NCBI RefSeq assembly: GCF_954871325.1
Contig: NC_088778.1
Span: 10,201,743-10,265,742 of the forward strand
Length of the DNA: 64,000 nucleotides
Origin: Gordionus sp. m RMFG-2023
Lineage: Eukaryota; Nematomorpha; Gordioida; Chordodea; Parachordodidae
Direction: 5' to 3'
The notes below the pieces were generated by a model, which was not told the origin of the DNA, did no database searches, and saw only the letters and a list, made by a program, of their open reading frames with translations. The position numbers and the translations under genes are program-made. Shown here piece by piece: positions 21,901 through 28,289 of the stretch. How positions within the stretch are numbered: the first letter of the stretch is position 1; each line of letters starts with the position of its first letter.

Positions 21901-23774
21901 CCACGAATTTTGGAAAATTATTGAAATAAAGAAACAACTATTTGCTCAGTAATAATAACTTTTCTCATTTTAAAAATGGTAACTTGCCTGAAGATTCATG
22001 CCAAGTTAACAAAATGTGTCTACAGTCAGGAAAAATAATATTCAAATAATACCTATAAACTATATCAACATTAATATCCAGTCCAGTGCTTTACATATTA
22101 TGTAATTATTCGAATAAACGGAAAATGAGCCAATGTCCTAATAAAAATAAATTAAATAAATAATAGTCAAGTCTTTTTTTAAACAATAGCCCTTCCTGAT
22201 TCATTTTTTGAGGATTCCTTTATCATTGTTTAAAGTGTTTATAAATCATCAAGAATTAATTTTGTGTTTATTTCGTTAAAATATAGAATTGCTAATGAAA
22301 TAGGGGTGCCTCGCTTCTTTTCTGCACATATATTGTGTAGCCTCTGAACACATAAAAGCAACAAGTTGCTTATTATTTAAGAGTAGCAAAGTAGAGAAAT
22401 AGGTTTTTTTCCTACACCTTTAAGAAAAATAATAGCATTGTAACTTACACAAAGATTTACCTAGTTGATTATATAATACTTTCTTTGATGCTCGTCTTGC
22501 TCATAATTATATTTTTGCTTTTACATGCCTTCAACCCCAAAGTTACGCACTATCTCGGTAAAAGGCCTCCTCTGTCCCTTCCTCCCCTGCCGAAGGCTAC
22601 CTCTCTCCCTTGGTTAAAAATGGGCTGGGAGATATTTTTATAGAAATAAGATAAATAACAACATTTTAGAAAATGTAAGTTAGTTGATTTTTAAAGAAAA
22701 TGTGTTATAATAAATAAGTTGTAGATGTAATTAAAGCAGTATTAAATAAAGAATTAATATTAAAGAAATAATATTACGACTGGAAAATTTTTTACTTTAC
22801 TTTTATCATTACAAAAGTTTTAAAAGTAACGTTAAAGAAAGAAATAAACCTGGAAGAGGTTTTATGATCAATGTTATAAAATCTAACTTATACTTCATTT
22901 TCTCTAAAGAAATATTGTTTATATGGCATATTGTATTCAATTTTTTGAAAAGTGGATGGTGGAGTAATACTAGGGAAAATTTTATATTAAAAATGATATT
23001 TGAAAAACGGGCTAATTTTCTAAGGTAAGGTTTCTCGTTCCCCCCTCCCCGGTTATGCCAATGTCTTAAAGTAAGCTTTATAATGCCCTGATTCTCCTAT
23101 TCTTTAAATTTTATTATCTAATTTTATTTATCAAAAAACTTATTGATGCTGGGTAATAGCTCATTTTAATTTCTTGTATACCCCTCCCCCTCCACCACCC
23201 CCTACGATTTAATATATAGTAAGTTTACATCAATACTTACATCAGGTGTAGGGAGCGAGAGTGTGGATCCATTATTAAGGTTGATTATCCCTGATTCATG
23301 GTCAATTGTATTCAAGTCAATACTAAAATTTGACGTAAAGCTTCTCCCTCCATCGTCAATAGTGTTTGAATCAGTATTTTTATTAGATATAATGGAAGAT
23401 AATGTGGATTTATTAACGAAGCTCCTTAATCTTCCATATACTCCAGGAGGTGTCTTTATGTGCTGAGTCGTGTAATTAAATGCTGGACTTGAATTTGTCG
23501 GGTGATAATTTATCATTTCTTGTATAACTTCCTCCCATGCTTTATTCAAAGCATGGTCTATTGTGTTCATATCTATTTTTGCACTAGATACATAGGATGT
23601 TGGCTGATTGATGAAGTTCCTTAGTCCCCCAAATATTCTGTGCTTTTTCTTTATACGCTGACTCTTGTGTTTATGTTTATTATTATTTCGACTCGTTTCT
23701 AAATACGATATTTGAATAATAAGGAATATCATGCACAACATTATATAATGGTTGATACCAAAATATTGTTCCAT
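188..23774 (-). CDS. TSP1-Ig-EGF single-pass membrane protein, five exons (whole gene)
   Basis: Five exons on the minus strand join in phase: 23774-23241, 21570-21222, 20425-20185, 17972-17758 and 990-188. They total 2142 nt, encoding 713 residues plus a stop. All introns are GT-AG with phases 0, 1, 2 and 1. Residues 1-27 form a signal peptide. A polar stalk runs to about 281. A TSP1 repeat spans 282-327 (WSGWGPC, CGEG, then four more Cys). An Ig domain follows, with C347, W362, the DTGLYHC motif and C398. An EGF domain spans C419-C453 with spacing C-x4-C-x4-C-x12-C-x-C-x8-C. A hydrophobic helix lies at about 464-489 and a charged tail of 224 residues follows. Ig-EGF-TM order recalls neuregulin/Vein ligands. 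However, the C-x4-C start of the EGF is nearer the Notch-type EGF than EGFR ligands, so a receptor-ligand role is inference. The exon joins are strongly supported because each one restores a split domain. Confidence 0.85.
991..1828 (-). other. Start of the 16.8 kb intron 4 (991-17757); GC-rich patch
   Basis: AT-rich intron sequence with a GC-rich patch at about 1300-1412 that contains repeated ggcccc and ggccggg words (AGGCCCCGTGGG, GGCCTGCGGCCGGG). It resembles a transposon end but shows no clear partner in this window. Confidence 0.5.
1829..2490 (-). pseudogene. Decayed hAT transposase fragment
   Basis: In minus-strand reading the motif KPFVADAGFSQMLSILS resembles the hAT/ZBED segment PFxxVExxGFxxLLxxL that precedes the RNase H-like core. 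It is preceded by a serine/threonine-rich stretch and by a lysine-rich reading segment at about 2490-2246. Stops separate the pieces. No terminal repeats were found. The call rests on one motif, so it is weak. Confidence 0.35.
2491..3254. other. No gene seen; contains a G run
   Basis: AT-rich intron sequence. It has a purine tract ending in a run of at least ten G (about 2749-2766) and a short (TA)n tract near 2962. No supported coding region. Confidence 0.6.
3255..3434. repeat. Tandem duplication, two units of about 92 bp
   Basis: TATATGACTTTA, then a TTTATGCT core, then AAAATTTGCAATTTGGATAA occurs at 3255-3334 and again at 3348-3430 with a few substitutions and a small indel. Confidence 0.8.
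3437..3809 (-). mobile_element. GGGCC-word hAT-type MITE, one end only
   Basis: The right end is GGCCCGATGCAGATCACTA, the reverse complement of the left terminus of the intact copy at 24915-25337, and the interior matches that copy in the opposite orientation. Iterated CGGGCCGGGCC words lie near both ends. The left terminus is missing or diverged. Confidence 0.75.
3810..5355 (+). mobile_element. Ty3/Gypsy retroelement fossil, plus strand
   Basis: Pieces occur in the expected order. An Asn-rich Gag tail lies at about 3820-3970 and a retroviral-type aspartic protease (MQVDTG) at about 4255-4450. An RT segment (RWASPITAVYKDDGSIRLCADF and following) lies at about 4580-5150, and an integrase C-terminal tail at about 5190-5355. 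No LTRs are found, the middle of Pol is largely absent and there are many breaks, so the copy is old. Its Gag resembles the element at 37.9-44.6 kb in composition. Confidence 0.8.
5356..5783. other. No gene seen
   Basis: AT-rich intron sequence with a phrase near 5457 (AGCAGCGTCACTAGG) that resembles a hAT-type end. No partner end was found. Confidence 0.5.
5784..8507. repeat. Long imperfect inverted repeat (foldback), 2.7 kb
   Basis: The left arm starts AAAATGGATTTATTTATT and the right arm ends AATAAATAAATCCATTTT. Both arms then share TGATATGCTGCTAT, AGTGATTTTCAC and CCCAAAATTTTAAGC in mirror order. Each arm carries several units of about 115 bp that include AAGTGACAATTGTCAT and GACGCAAATGGG. 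The arms meet at about 7150-7330. No coding region is supported inside it. Confidence 0.85.
6234..6358. repeat. 25 bp tandem repeat, five copies
   Basis: Five adjacent copies of AAGATGTTAAATTATAAATT plus TAATC or TAATG, with a sixth partial copy after 6358. It lies inside the left arm of the foldback. The right arm has no matching array, so the expansion came after the arms formed. Confidence 0.9.
8530..8818. mobile_element. GGCTGAGC-word hAT-type ends
   Basis: Two successive right ends, CAGTCGTCAACACTA at about 8632 and CAGCCGTTTAACAACACTA at 8818, follow stretches dense in GGCTTGAGCC, AAGCCGGCTTGGCTCAG and ACTCGAGCCAGCC words. The terminus matches the short element at 19720-19785. It looks like a non-autonomous hAT with one end duplicated or a second copy inserted. 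Confidence 0.6.
8835..8965. repeat. Interspersed repeat with poly-G, copy 1
   Basis: Shared phrases with 15915-16040 are CCAGT.AAT.T.C.GTCATGTAGA, GCT..ACCGTAA and GGTTTT..AAGG.GGGG, and both copies carry a G homopolymer. Similarity outside the conserved block is modest. Confidence 0.6.
8966..9854. other. No gene seen
   Basis: AT-rich intron sequence. Nothing but short A/T tracts was noticed. Confidence 0.6.
9855..10940. mobile_element. GAACG-word non-autonomous element
   Basis: The left end contains AACGAACGCATTC, GAACGTGAACGTGC and GACGAACGCGTCCGC. The right end contains the mirror words GAATGCGTCC, GAACGCTACCTGGACGTG and GAAGGCGTTCA. An AT-only interior of about 750 bp separates them. 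The termini and target duplication are not exact, so the limits are approximate. Confidence 0.55.
11173..11232 (+). repeat. Left 60 bp terminal direct repeat
   Basis: Perfect match to 14341-14400. It contains an imperfect palindrome: ATCTTG, then TTGG, a short centre, CCAA and CAAGAT, which could fold as a stem-loop. Confidence 0.9.
11249..11947 (+). CDS. Gag-like protein of the RT-RNase H element
   Basis: A 232-residue frame beginning 17 bases after the left repeat. The N-terminus is rich in Gln and Pro (RSQQNQPQDGAPSQPPPN). A central folded-looking segment (VEEKVAKLTRVWAGVSTDLL onward) resembles nothing I can name. The C-terminus is strongly basic (SYRRRPERKEAPTTRGKKRK), as expected for nucleic-acid binding. 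There is no CCHC knuckle. It overlaps the reading frame of the RT gene downstream. The Gag role is inferred from position and basic tail. Confidence 0.6.
   Translation: MVGQLRSQQNQPQDGAPSQPPPNLLTPDNSVNLPADGAAAITLAIQQISQQMETMSTRMLNLETSRRRSPSVRSNYTSTPFLDQPRQSRAPSPAPLPTVRPPLTVEEKVAKLTRVWAGVSTDLLEPRCKASERDRHQLKHLKEVVDLISANTEPGIIDSITRRVRILGLAIHWGWDTARLNDTSYQEKFLDSEEIKLAKEPFRSKGRAGPPTSYRRRPERKEAPTTRGKKRK
12087..14210 (+). CDS. Reverse transcriptase-RNase H protein (DIRS-like)
   Basis: A 707-residue frame counted from the first ATG. The N-terminal third is acidic and Ser-rich. The RT core has PLYVIPKANGVPRVISDFS, then KIDIKSAFFSIPL (first catalytic Asp), VLPMGASFSPY and the YLDD box (NVYLDDILIYG). 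RNase H follows: VYTDASDSHIG, NAKEVLAVGVG, IIYTDSTVAYYSLRKGG, RSPSLE and WIPTDENPADEPSR, with the Asp-Glu-Asp-Asp set visible. The KGGxRSPSL motif is typical of DIRS, Ngaro and related elements. No domain follows RNase H except a short Ser/Thr-rich tail. Confidence 0.85.
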   Translation: MGVIRPDNGPPVRRGDAAQFPDWLKRVNLYLRELRHQLFSPDEGISSDDENNNNHPPSVPEQIPANQPARSDSDIPSFRSEDSGIPELWLPNTSTMTWESSSDGNLEATSIISELENAIFSDGGDSGMPQVGSTAIPNLSGILNGITGVNLHATFTDEQLRDSPQLDISRARLTPGPLMSNFTRRVAARGFRPRLDTLKINNNERHYFTHRNSHAISERYYGIVQQMIAADIVIETDSNQICSPLYVIPKANGVPRVISDFSETSKNFLHYPFKLKSIPLMSIKLNEAKYACKIDIKSAFFSIPLAEQVRKYFGFKIHGTYYAYKVLPMGASFSPYCLQSIILDACAKTVRRASYNVYLDDILIYGDNKNDVKWSTRSLRCTLEGWGLEISQEKSVLDPTQFITYLGVLINLEDKTLNADNTTRRRLTRCLAIFRRHSYQHLEIGRILAAKVLGVVNHFAYTITGMSRLFSPYYITLMEGQLAPLVDTYLAFRKAEVIITALEYPLIIRYAATNPVYTDASDSHIGISFWGYQDKSISYTEAALLLNVPMHAIQHINAKEVLAVGVGTLLAINKDSQVPIIYTDSTVAYYSLRKGGSRSPSLEIVITSMLFKLGLPDFTALSQNIRWIPTDENPADEPSRNWIGDTSNRNLFEGPPLTGPMMLHDEETSLFGRESTVSTPSLISNLSLGSTTITADLEQLSIHSSEL
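14341..14400 (+). repeat. Right 60 bp terminal direct repeat
   Basis: Identical to 11173-11232. The flanking bases differ on both sides and no target duplication is evident. Confidence 0.9.
14417..14501 (+). other. Two strong hairpins just outside the right repeat
   Basis: The first hairpin pairs GCCTTGG (14417-14423) with CCAAGGC (14443-14449). The second is nested: CTGTATCC (14456-14463) pairs with GGATACAG (14494-14501), and inside it CATTTCCC (14465-14472) pairs with GGGAAATG (14480-14487). There is no equivalent next to the left repeat. DIRS-group elements carry internal complementary regions near the 3' end, so this may belong to the element. Confidence 0.6.
14502..15914. other. No gene seen; mixed AT-rich and C-rich sequence
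   Basis: The first 300 bases are less AT-rich than the surroundings and may be element-derived. A (TA)n tract lies at about 14893-14916. A purine-rich GGGGAGGGG patch lies near 15510-15560. Confidence 0.5.
15915..16040. repeat. Interspersed repeat with poly-G, copy 2
   Basis: Partner of 8835-8965. It carries a run of about 15 G at 15960-15975 followed by CCAGTAAATCTTCCGTCATG. Confidence 0.6.
16041..17757. other. 5' part of intron 4; diverged duplicate and C runs
   Basis: The segment at about 16850-17110 resembles 18760-19080 (for example TTTAGTGTCTGACTAGTAC against TATAGTGTCTGATTATTAC). C homopolymers lie at about 17519-17532 and 17634-17643. The open stretches here do not continue the EGF domain. 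Confidence 0.5.
17758..17972 (-). CDS. Exon 4: end of the Ig domain and five of six EGF cysteines
   Basis: The acceptor TTTTTAAAG|ATTTAAATCC matches phase 2 and gives KFKSYKNSIMIDNAL, then NDTGLYHC, the typical E-F region of an Ig domain. After NILDC the EGF begins: C419, C424, C429, C442 and C444, ending CLP and one base of the next Gly codon. The donor is G|GTAATTA (phase 1). Confidence 0.85.
17973..20184 (-). other. Intron 3 (phase 2) with hairpin and MITE
   Basis: Donor GTAAAAG at 20184, acceptor AG at 17974-17973. It holds an inverted pair TTTCAAACACATA / TATGTGTTTGAAA at about 18243-18341, the second copy of the 16.85 kb duplicate and the short MITE at 19720. Confidence 0.7.
19720..19785. 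mobile_element. 66 bp miniature hAT-type element
   Basis: It starts TATTGTTGTCAAATGGCT and ends CGTTTAACAACACTA, near-mirror termini of the GGCTGAGC-word family at 8530-8818. Inside are GAGCC and GGCTC words. Target duplication is doubtful. Confidence 0.6.
20185..20425 (-). CDS. Exon 3: second half of TSP1 and first half of the Ig domain
   Basis: The acceptor ATAAG|GTTTTAAAAC adds two bases to exon 2 and yields GFKTRKLC, which continues the TSP1 repeat. The Cys pattern C-x9-C-x9-C-x4-C completes it. Next come LIVKC and ILRWYKGD, the B-strand Cys and C-strand Trp of an Ig fold. The donor TTAAA|GTAAAAG is phase 2. Confidence 0.85.
20426..21221 (-). other. Intron 2 (phase 1)
   Basis: 796 bases between donor GTTTAT and acceptor ATAAG. 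Nothing else was recognised. Confidence 0.7.
21222..21570 (-). CDS. Exon 2: stalk and first half of the TSP1 repeat
   Basis: The acceptor TTATTAAG|ATACCC (phase 0) matches the phase of exon 1. The exon encodes residues 179-294 and ends with IHGWSGWGPCTVKCGE. The donor GAAG|GTTTAT leaves one base (phase 1). WSxW and CxxxCGxG are the hallmark first half of a thrombospondin type-1 repeat. The exact acceptor is the least certain splice site of the gene. Confidence 0.75.
21571..23240 (-). other. Intron 1 (phase 0)
   Basis: 1670 bases starting with the consensus donor GTAAGT. Short C-rich tracts (about 22556-22600, 23040 and 23183). No gene or clear repeat was seen. Confidence 0.7.
23241..23774 (-). 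CDS. Exon 1: signal peptide and stalk
   Basis: The exon encodes residues 1-178. The first ATG at 23774 is followed by a hydrophobic segment (IMLCMIFLIIQI) and then a basic stretch (KHKHKSQRIKKKH). Two related segments, FGGLRNFINQPT and YGRLRSFVNKST, are each followed by a copy of xNTID, and a third DLNTID lies further on, so the stalk has an internal repeat. The exon ends in frame at GAT|GTAAGT, a consensus donor (phase 0). No homologue of the stalk is recognised. Confidence 0.75.
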
Positions 23775-24106
23775 TTATCTATTTTTATTTACATCATTAT
23801 CAATAATTATGTGTATTTAAAATGTTTATGTTATGATTCGCTATCATATAATTTTTATAAGATAATTAATTATATATAAAAATATTTTGACTATTGTTGA
23901 ATCGCATATTTTATAAGAAAAATTATATCATTCTTAAAGGTTTTTTTTTGCTCATCGATAGTTTATTATTTTGGAGCGGAGAGCTAAAACTATCGTGTGC
24001 ACGTTTGTCCTTCTAAACATGATAATAGTAGGGATGGATGTAAGTGAGAAAATTACACATAATTTAAGCATATTTTAATTTAAATTGAGTCAATCCTTAT
24101 AAGATA
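23775..24106. other. Upstream of the TSP1-Ig-EGF gene
   Basis: Expected promoter and 5' UTR zone of the minus-strand gene. It is AT-rich and no specific core promoter motif could be singled out. A hAT element begins 341 bases upstream of the start codon. Confidence 0.4.
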
Positions 24107-24329
24107 CCTTAAACTAGAGGTCTGCATTGGGCGGGGTTTCGGCCCGCCCGCCCACACCCACCCATCTAAGTGGGTAGGCGGGTGGGCGGGTAAATGTTTT
24201 TTAAGAATGGGTAGGCGGGCGGGGTAAAAAAATTTGAAACTATGGGCGGGTGGGTGGGCGGGTTAAGAAATTTAAACAATGGGCGGGCGGGTTAAGGAAA
24301 TTTAAAATTTTTGTTCAAAAACAAACTAA

Positions 24330-24600
24330 AGAAAAATTTGTGGTCTGTTCAAATTTTAAATTTTCGTCTATACAAAAAGTTATGAGATATTTCTACTCCG
24401 TTTATTATTTCTTTTGCTTCTTTGTCTATTGTAGAATAATTTCTTTTAGCGTCTTGTAAAGTTCTTGAGGTGTAAGCTATTTGAAATTCGTTACCATTAT
24501 CATATTTTTGCATGAATACAGCTCCAAATCCTTGGTTAGATGCATCTGTTTCTAATATTAACTCGAGGTCTGGTTTATAAAACTGTATAGTATATTATTC
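24330..24600 (-). mobile_element. Gypsy RNase H fossil carried inside the hAT
   Basis: In minus-strand reading: LELILETDASNQGFGAVF and then AYTSRTLQDAKRNYSTIDKE, the start of a Ty3/Gypsy RNase H domain. It is a broken fragment without LTRs. Confidence 0.7.
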
Positions 24601-24682
24601 TGTTACTATTCCGAATAGCATGAAACGATTACAAAAATAACACGGTATTTTATTTTGGAATGGCAGATTAATCTTTGTACTC

Positions 24683-24914
24683 ACTTCAAAAAAAAATCAC
24701 TTGATGAAGAGGATATACTTCAGACAGATATCATACTTTGGTGGAAATGACAAGAGATTTGCCAAAGCTATCAAGATTATAAAGAAAAATATTAATTCCT
24801 GCAACTAGTGCCTGAATGAGGATTTAGCATTGCTGGAAGGTTTTTAGAACAAAGAAGAACGTGTTTGAATCCAGAAAATGTCGATTCATTATTATTTTTG
24901 CATTATAACTACAT
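24683..24914 (+). pseudogene. hAT transposase C-terminal (dimerisation) fragment
   Basis: In plus-strand reading the pieces DILQTDIILWWK, LIPATSA and, after a frame change, RTCLNPENVD and LFLHYNYISD match the hAT C-terminal signature (IPATSAxxER, RRxxLxPENVxxLLFL). Stops and a frame change break it. The Cys/Ser-Glu-Arg motif itself is damaged. Confidence 0.65.
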
Positions 24915-25337
24915 TAGTGATCTGCATCGGGCCTAATTTTTCAAGCCCGGCTCGGCCCGAAATTTTTTATATAAAAGATATGCCGGCCCGACCCGAACCC
25001 GAATTTTTTTTAAAAAAATTTATCGGCCCGGTCCGGTCCGAATTTATTTAAATATAGAAATTAATTTTTATAATTACTCAAAATAAAAGACATATGTTTT
25101 GTGTAGTTTAGTTTCAATAATTAAAATAAAATATTTTTATTTTACATAAAAAATTCAATATAAAATTGATAAATTTAGATATATTTAAAAAAAATTTCAA
25201 GATCCGACCCGACAAGGCCCGATTTTTTTTAAAAAATATTAGGCCCGGCCCGGCCCGAACCCAATTATTTTAAATAAAATTAGGACCGGGCCGGACTCGG
25301 GCCGGGTACGGGCCGGGCCTAACTTTGCAGATCTCTA
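24915..25337 (+). mobile_element. GGGCC-word MITE, 423 bp, nested in the hAT
   Basis: The left end is TAGTGATCTGCATCGGGCC and the right end is GGGCCTAACTTTGCAGATCTCTA with four positions differing. Exact 8 bp target duplications aactacat lie at 24907-24914 and 25338-25345. CCCGGCCCG words recur at both ends around an AT-only centre. A second, end-truncated copy lies at 3437-3809. Confidence 0.92.
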
Positions 25338-25763
25338 AACTACATATAATATCAATTTTATATTTATATTTATTTCATAAATATTCTATTTGATCAAATA
25401 AATTGTTCATAATTTAAATTGAATATTTTTTTATGCTTAAATTAATTTTCTAAATTATAAACTTTTTGTAGAGGTGTAATGCTGAAATATTTTTATTAGA
25501 TGCTTAAAAAATTGAAAGAATGGCCATTATTATATTTTATAAGTAGATTTGGGTTAAAATTTTTTATAAATAATGGGCGGGCGGGTAAAAATTTTTAGAC
25601 CAATGGGCGGGCGGGTAAGGAATTTTAAACAAATGGGCGAGGCGGGCGGATATATTTTTTTGATAACTATGAGCGGGTTGGGCGGGTGGATAAATTTTTT
25701 AAAACATTGGGTGGGCGGGCTTTTGGTCCAAAAACCCGCCCAATGCAGACCTCTACCTTAAAC

Positions 25764-26638
25764 ATCTTGCTTAAAAACCGATTAGGATTAATTTTAAGTA
25801 TATACTTTTCTTTAAATTAATAACCAAATGGCTAGGTTTAAAAAAATCGCTCTTCTTTAAAAATTTATTGGAATTAGAACCCTATAATAATCAACAATTT
25901 TATATCTATTTTTTAATATTATTGTTTTTAAATTGAAAAAAAGATACGTCAAAAATAGTATCTTTGCAAAAAATTTACAAACAACTCTAATTTGCCTTTC
26001 ATTGCCTTCGTTGACCATGCTATATAAAAATGTCCTTCTCGATTCCCTAATTTAATGAATGAAAGAATAGAACGTTTAAGATTATGAATAATTTTATTTA
26101 AAATTATTAATTCCACACAATATATACCTATAATAGGATAATTATAAACCGAGGCAATTATATTAAATAATTTTTGTTATAATTTTTTTAATATTTACAC
26201 TATGTTCCAATTGAACTGATACCCTTTTTTTTAAATAATAAATCTGTCAATATATAATAAAAGTTTAGAGATTGGAAGATGACTAAATTATTAATTTTTT
26301 CTAAAGATTTCATAGAATTCTATCGAAAGTATCTAAAGTTATGTACATTCAAAGTTGGACAAACATATTTCGAACTTTCCAATATGTAAAAATTCGTTTT
26401 TTATTTATTTTTATTAAACATTCAGACAAAAACATGAAAACATCAACATTTAAAATTAATTTAAGTCAAGCTAGACCAGATATCGATTGGCTGTAACCTG
26501 TTTTTTTTTCCATTGAAACGCAACTACACTTTATTATTTTTCAGATTTACAGGTGTAGCTACTGTAAAATGAATTGAAAAAACTTCTGAGGGTGTTTCCG
26601 TACAGGTTGTTTGATACGTACCAGATAGACAATCATTC
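25764..26638. other. No gene seen
   Basis: AT-rich. A stretch at 26520-26638 could read on in the minus strand from the ORF at 26639 (ENDCLSGTYQTTC) beyond its stop. This was not supported further. Confidence 0.5.
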
Positions 26639-26849
26639 TCATCGGTTAGGTCCTGGGCTTGTTTTTTTTGAACATTTTAGCTGCAACTCTTTATAGATAA
26701 TCTGATACACTGATTCAAGATACTTGGCGAATTGTTCTGTCGGTACCAGGTCGGTCTTCTCCATAGAACAAGATGTGCGTGGTGTGTCATTACCATATAG
26801 ATTTTCTGCTGATCTTGTTGCATCTATTTTCGCAATCAATCGATTCAAA
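26639..26849 (-). CDS. Possible orphan terminal exon, unknown
   Basis: A 69-residue minus-strand frame (NRLIAKIDATRSAENLYGND onward) preceded by a plausible acceptor, GTCTATTGCAG|CTTTGAATCG, and ending in a stop after SPGPNR. Composition is more protein-like than neighbouring chance frames (charged, with Cys and Trp-free). It lies upstream of the TSP1-Ig-EGF gene on the same strand. I do not recognise it, and it could be an exon of another gene or a transposon scrap. Confidence 0.25.
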
Positions 26850-27541
26850 GCTGCAATAGACTAATTTCTGTTAGGAAATCCCTTCAAAAACCTTTTGACT
26901 ACTTAATATTTTCTTGCATTCAATTTTAATTAAACTCAAATCATCTTTACTGAAACTTTTTTTTTCATTATCGTCTGCTTATACATTAAGTTTAATAAAA
27001 GATAAATCTTTACATGTTGAAAGTTCGAATTTTGTGTGCTCAACTTTGGACCCTGTTGATATAATTTGATAAAATTTGTAGGTAGTATTGATGATTTATC
27101 CCTTTCCCTCTAAAAATTTTCATGAGTTATTTTTATAATTGATAGATTATTTGCTAAAACAAAAAGAGGGGGCTGGCCATTGGACCAAGTGGGCATTTTG
27201 CTTACGAGGCCACGAGAAAATATCGATTTTTGAGGCTGATCAGTAAAAAAATGAAAAAAGAGGCCGATCAGAAATAATAAAATATATATTATTCTTTTAT
27301 CATATAAGTTATGACTTTTCTCTTATCATATACATATTTCATATAATAAAGTTTTCATATTTCCTTTTTTATTATTAATATATTTTTTGAGGATTATCAT
27401 TTATATATTGCTATTTTATGGGTTTTTTCAAAAAATAAATGCGTGTCTGTTTATAATGAAAGTCAAATTGGTTTATATTTTTATAGATTATTTTATTTAA
27501 ATAGAATTCAATTAGCTTTAAAATAATAAATGCAATAATAT
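26850..27541. other. No gene seen
   Basis: AT-rich sequence with a short GC-richer patch near 27160-27240 (GGCCATTGGACCAAG, GAGGCCACGAG) of unknown nature. Confidence 0.5.
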
Positions 27542-27971
27542 TCATATGGTTTTCGGGTTATCTGACCACATGTTGCATAATTCACAGTTTTTTACCTTTA
27601 AATCTATTTCAGCATTTATGCCAGACCACCATAAATAATTATTTGCTAGTGCTTTAGTCTTTCCTGCTCCCAAGTGTCCGGCATGTAGATCCTGCAAAAT
27701 AATTTTTCTCATATTATAAGGAATCACTATTTTTTCCGCCTTGTAGAGACAGTATTTTACAATACTTAGTTCATTTTCTATTTTTTTATAAGTCATGTTC
27801 TTTATTGAATCACCCTTCCTCACATCGTTTATAACCTGCGATAGTTCTTTGTCATGCATGGTTCCCGCTGCTATTTTTTCGAAGTTCAACGGTACATCCC
27901 ATAAATTGTTTTTATCCAATTCTTCTAGCTCGTGTATTGTTTCCTCAATGTCTTTTAAGGGTAGTCGTGAT
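27542..27971 (-). mobile_element. Ty3/Gypsy fossil A, integrase part
   Basis: Minus-strand segment with the integrase zinc-binding HHCC signature (HAGHLGAGKT, then CELCN) and a linker before it. It is the downstream half of the element whose RNase H part is at 35452-36118. The two are separated by a hAT insertion flanked by near-identical 8 bp duplications. Broken. Confidence 0.8.
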
Positions 27972-28289
27972 CAGGGTTGCCAGGTGAAAATTTTCAATGC
28001 GGGAGAAATTTGGTATTATGCGGTAGAAATATAAAAATTGCTAACGGCCTGCAAAGTGCCGGCCTTAGCCCGGGATTTTGAATTGACTTAGTTATCCGCC
28101 TATTATTTTTTATAATTAGTTTATAAATACAAAGTCGGTAACTATTTTTCAAAATAAAATAACATATTGATTAATTAAAATATGTTAATTAAAAAAAATC
28201 AACGATCTTTTTTAAATATAAAAGAATGTAAACGAGATAAAATTTTATATTAAAAAAACGATTTTAATTTTACAATTAAAAAAATGCGA

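Larger units (their letters stand above)
24115..25755. mobile_element. hAT transposon with GGGCGGG words, 1641 bp
   Basis: The termini are TAGAGGTCTGCATTGGGCGG and its reverse complement. Exact 8 bp target duplications ccttaaac lie at 24107-24114 and 25756-25763. GGGCGGGCGGGT words recur every 30-40 bp near both ends. Inside are the C-terminal piece of a hAT transposase (plus strand), a Gypsy RNase H fragment (minus strand) and a nested MITE, so the element is non-autonomous. Confidence 0.92.

Noticed and set aside
24250-25761. Small plus-strand frames with GGRVK repeats
   Set aside because: They are translations of the GGGCGGG terminal words of the hAT.
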